DNA of 64,000 bases from Planctomycetota bacterium (GTDB lineage Bacteria; Planctomycetota; UBA1135; UBA2386): NCBI GenBank assembly GCA_020638735.1, contig JACKHZ010000008.1, forward strand, positions 248,001 through 312,000, written 5' to 3'. Below the pieces are notes generated by a model that was given only the letters and a program-made list of their open reading frames with translations, was not told the DNA's origin and made no database searches. The position numbers and the translations under genes are program-made. Shown here piece after piece: positions 63,762 through 64,000 of this stretch. The stretch's first letter is position 1, and every line of letters begins with the position of its first letter.

Positions 63762-64000
63762 CTCAGGCAGCGCGTCTCGGCGCGGTAGAGGTCGCCCTCC
63801 CCCGCCGGTAGGAACACCTGGCAGCGCTCCATCTCGCCGCCGTAGACGTGCACCGTCACCGCACGCGCGTCGAACGGGTTGTGGATCACGTGGTAGTCGA
63901 ACGGCGGGATCAGCGAGCCGGCCTCGCCGACCCCGGCGGTGACCTCGGCGGCGCGCGCGAAGCGCACCTGTTCACCGTCGCCGCCGCCGGCGCCCGACAC
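63743..64000 (-). CDS. Cysteine-dioxygenase-like cupin (5' part outside window)
   Basis: The last about 85 residues are visible. I-P-P-F-D-Y-H-V-I-H-N-P and A-V-T-V-H-V-Y-G-G-E-M resemble the second half of cysteine dioxygenase-type cupins (the H-x-x-x-N and H-x-Y segments), including the metal-ligand His region. The 5' end lies beyond 64000, so the first cupin motif cannot be checked. It converges on the MFS gene. Confidence 0.65.
   Translation of the reverse strand: MSGAGGGDGEQVRFARAAEVTAGVGEAGSLIPPFDYHVIHNPFDARAVTVHVYGGEMERCQVFLPAGEGDLYRAETRCLSYSADG

Overview
The window is very GC-rich and densely coded on both strands. It most likely comes from a member of the Planctomycetota. Supporting signs are two arylsulfatase-type sulfatases, a tandem sialate-O-acetylesterase-like protein, HEAT-repeat lipoproteins, an ECF sigma factor fused to a membrane-spanning extracytoplasmic part, and several secreted proteins sharing a C-terminal module ending in an L-x-G-x-x-[IVL]-x-x-Q-G-x-x-L motif. 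The taxonomic call is an inference from gene content; no rRNA or tRNA gene is present to settle it.

Layout. 1-3283 (minus strand): head of the division and cell-wall cluster, mraZ, a small ORF, rsmH, an ftsL-like gene and a partial ftsI-type transpeptidase, with a clear MraZ operator and promoter upstream. 3415-7721: a lipoprotein, a Cys-rich protein, a HEAT lipoprotein, a GNAT-like enzyme with a small membrane protein, and a SUKH-type protein. 7841-19601 (minus): nine tightly overlapping genes forming a MoxR/Bat (aerotolerance-type) operon headed by a 951-residue HEAT-repeat protein and ending in a BatD-BatE fusion. 19892-30661 (plus): an EamA transporter, secreted esterase, beta-helix, kelch and WD40-like proteins, an RlmD-type rRNA methyltransferase, a hydrolase and an AAA/DUF4143 ATPase. 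30679-37806: nnrE and recG (minus), diverging from a UDP-sugar pyrophosphorylase, a sulfatase and a methyltransferase (plus). 37816-46883: a hydrolase, a second sulfatase and an HtrA-like protease (minus), then two secreted peptidases (plus). 46888-51315: a B12-binding protein, then fasciclin, ECF sigma, RskA-like anti-sigma and SOUL genes. 51332-64000: radical SAM and Gfo/Idh enzymes, a metallophosphatase-LamG protein, the sigma-membrane fusion, a secreted protein, a methyltransferase, a saccharopine-reductase-like enzyme, a nucleoside-type MFS transporter and the end of a cysteine-dioxygenase-like cupin gene.

How it fits together. The left end serves septal wall synthesis and ribosome maturation. 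The MoxR/Bat operon is probably an envelope stress or complex-assembly machine built on von Willebrand (MIDAS) and TPR proteins. Much of the rest is an exported degradative and surface set (sulfatases, esterases, peptidases, repeat proteins), several with a common C-terminal domain that may be a sorting or anchoring signal. The fasciclin/ECF/RskA cluster resembles the actinobacterial SigK-RskA-MPT70/83 arrangement. Several genes have a TAnnnT hexamer 6-11 nt before the start codon, suggesting leaderless or very short-leader mRNAs. No CRISPR array, rRNA, tRNA or insertion sequence was seen.
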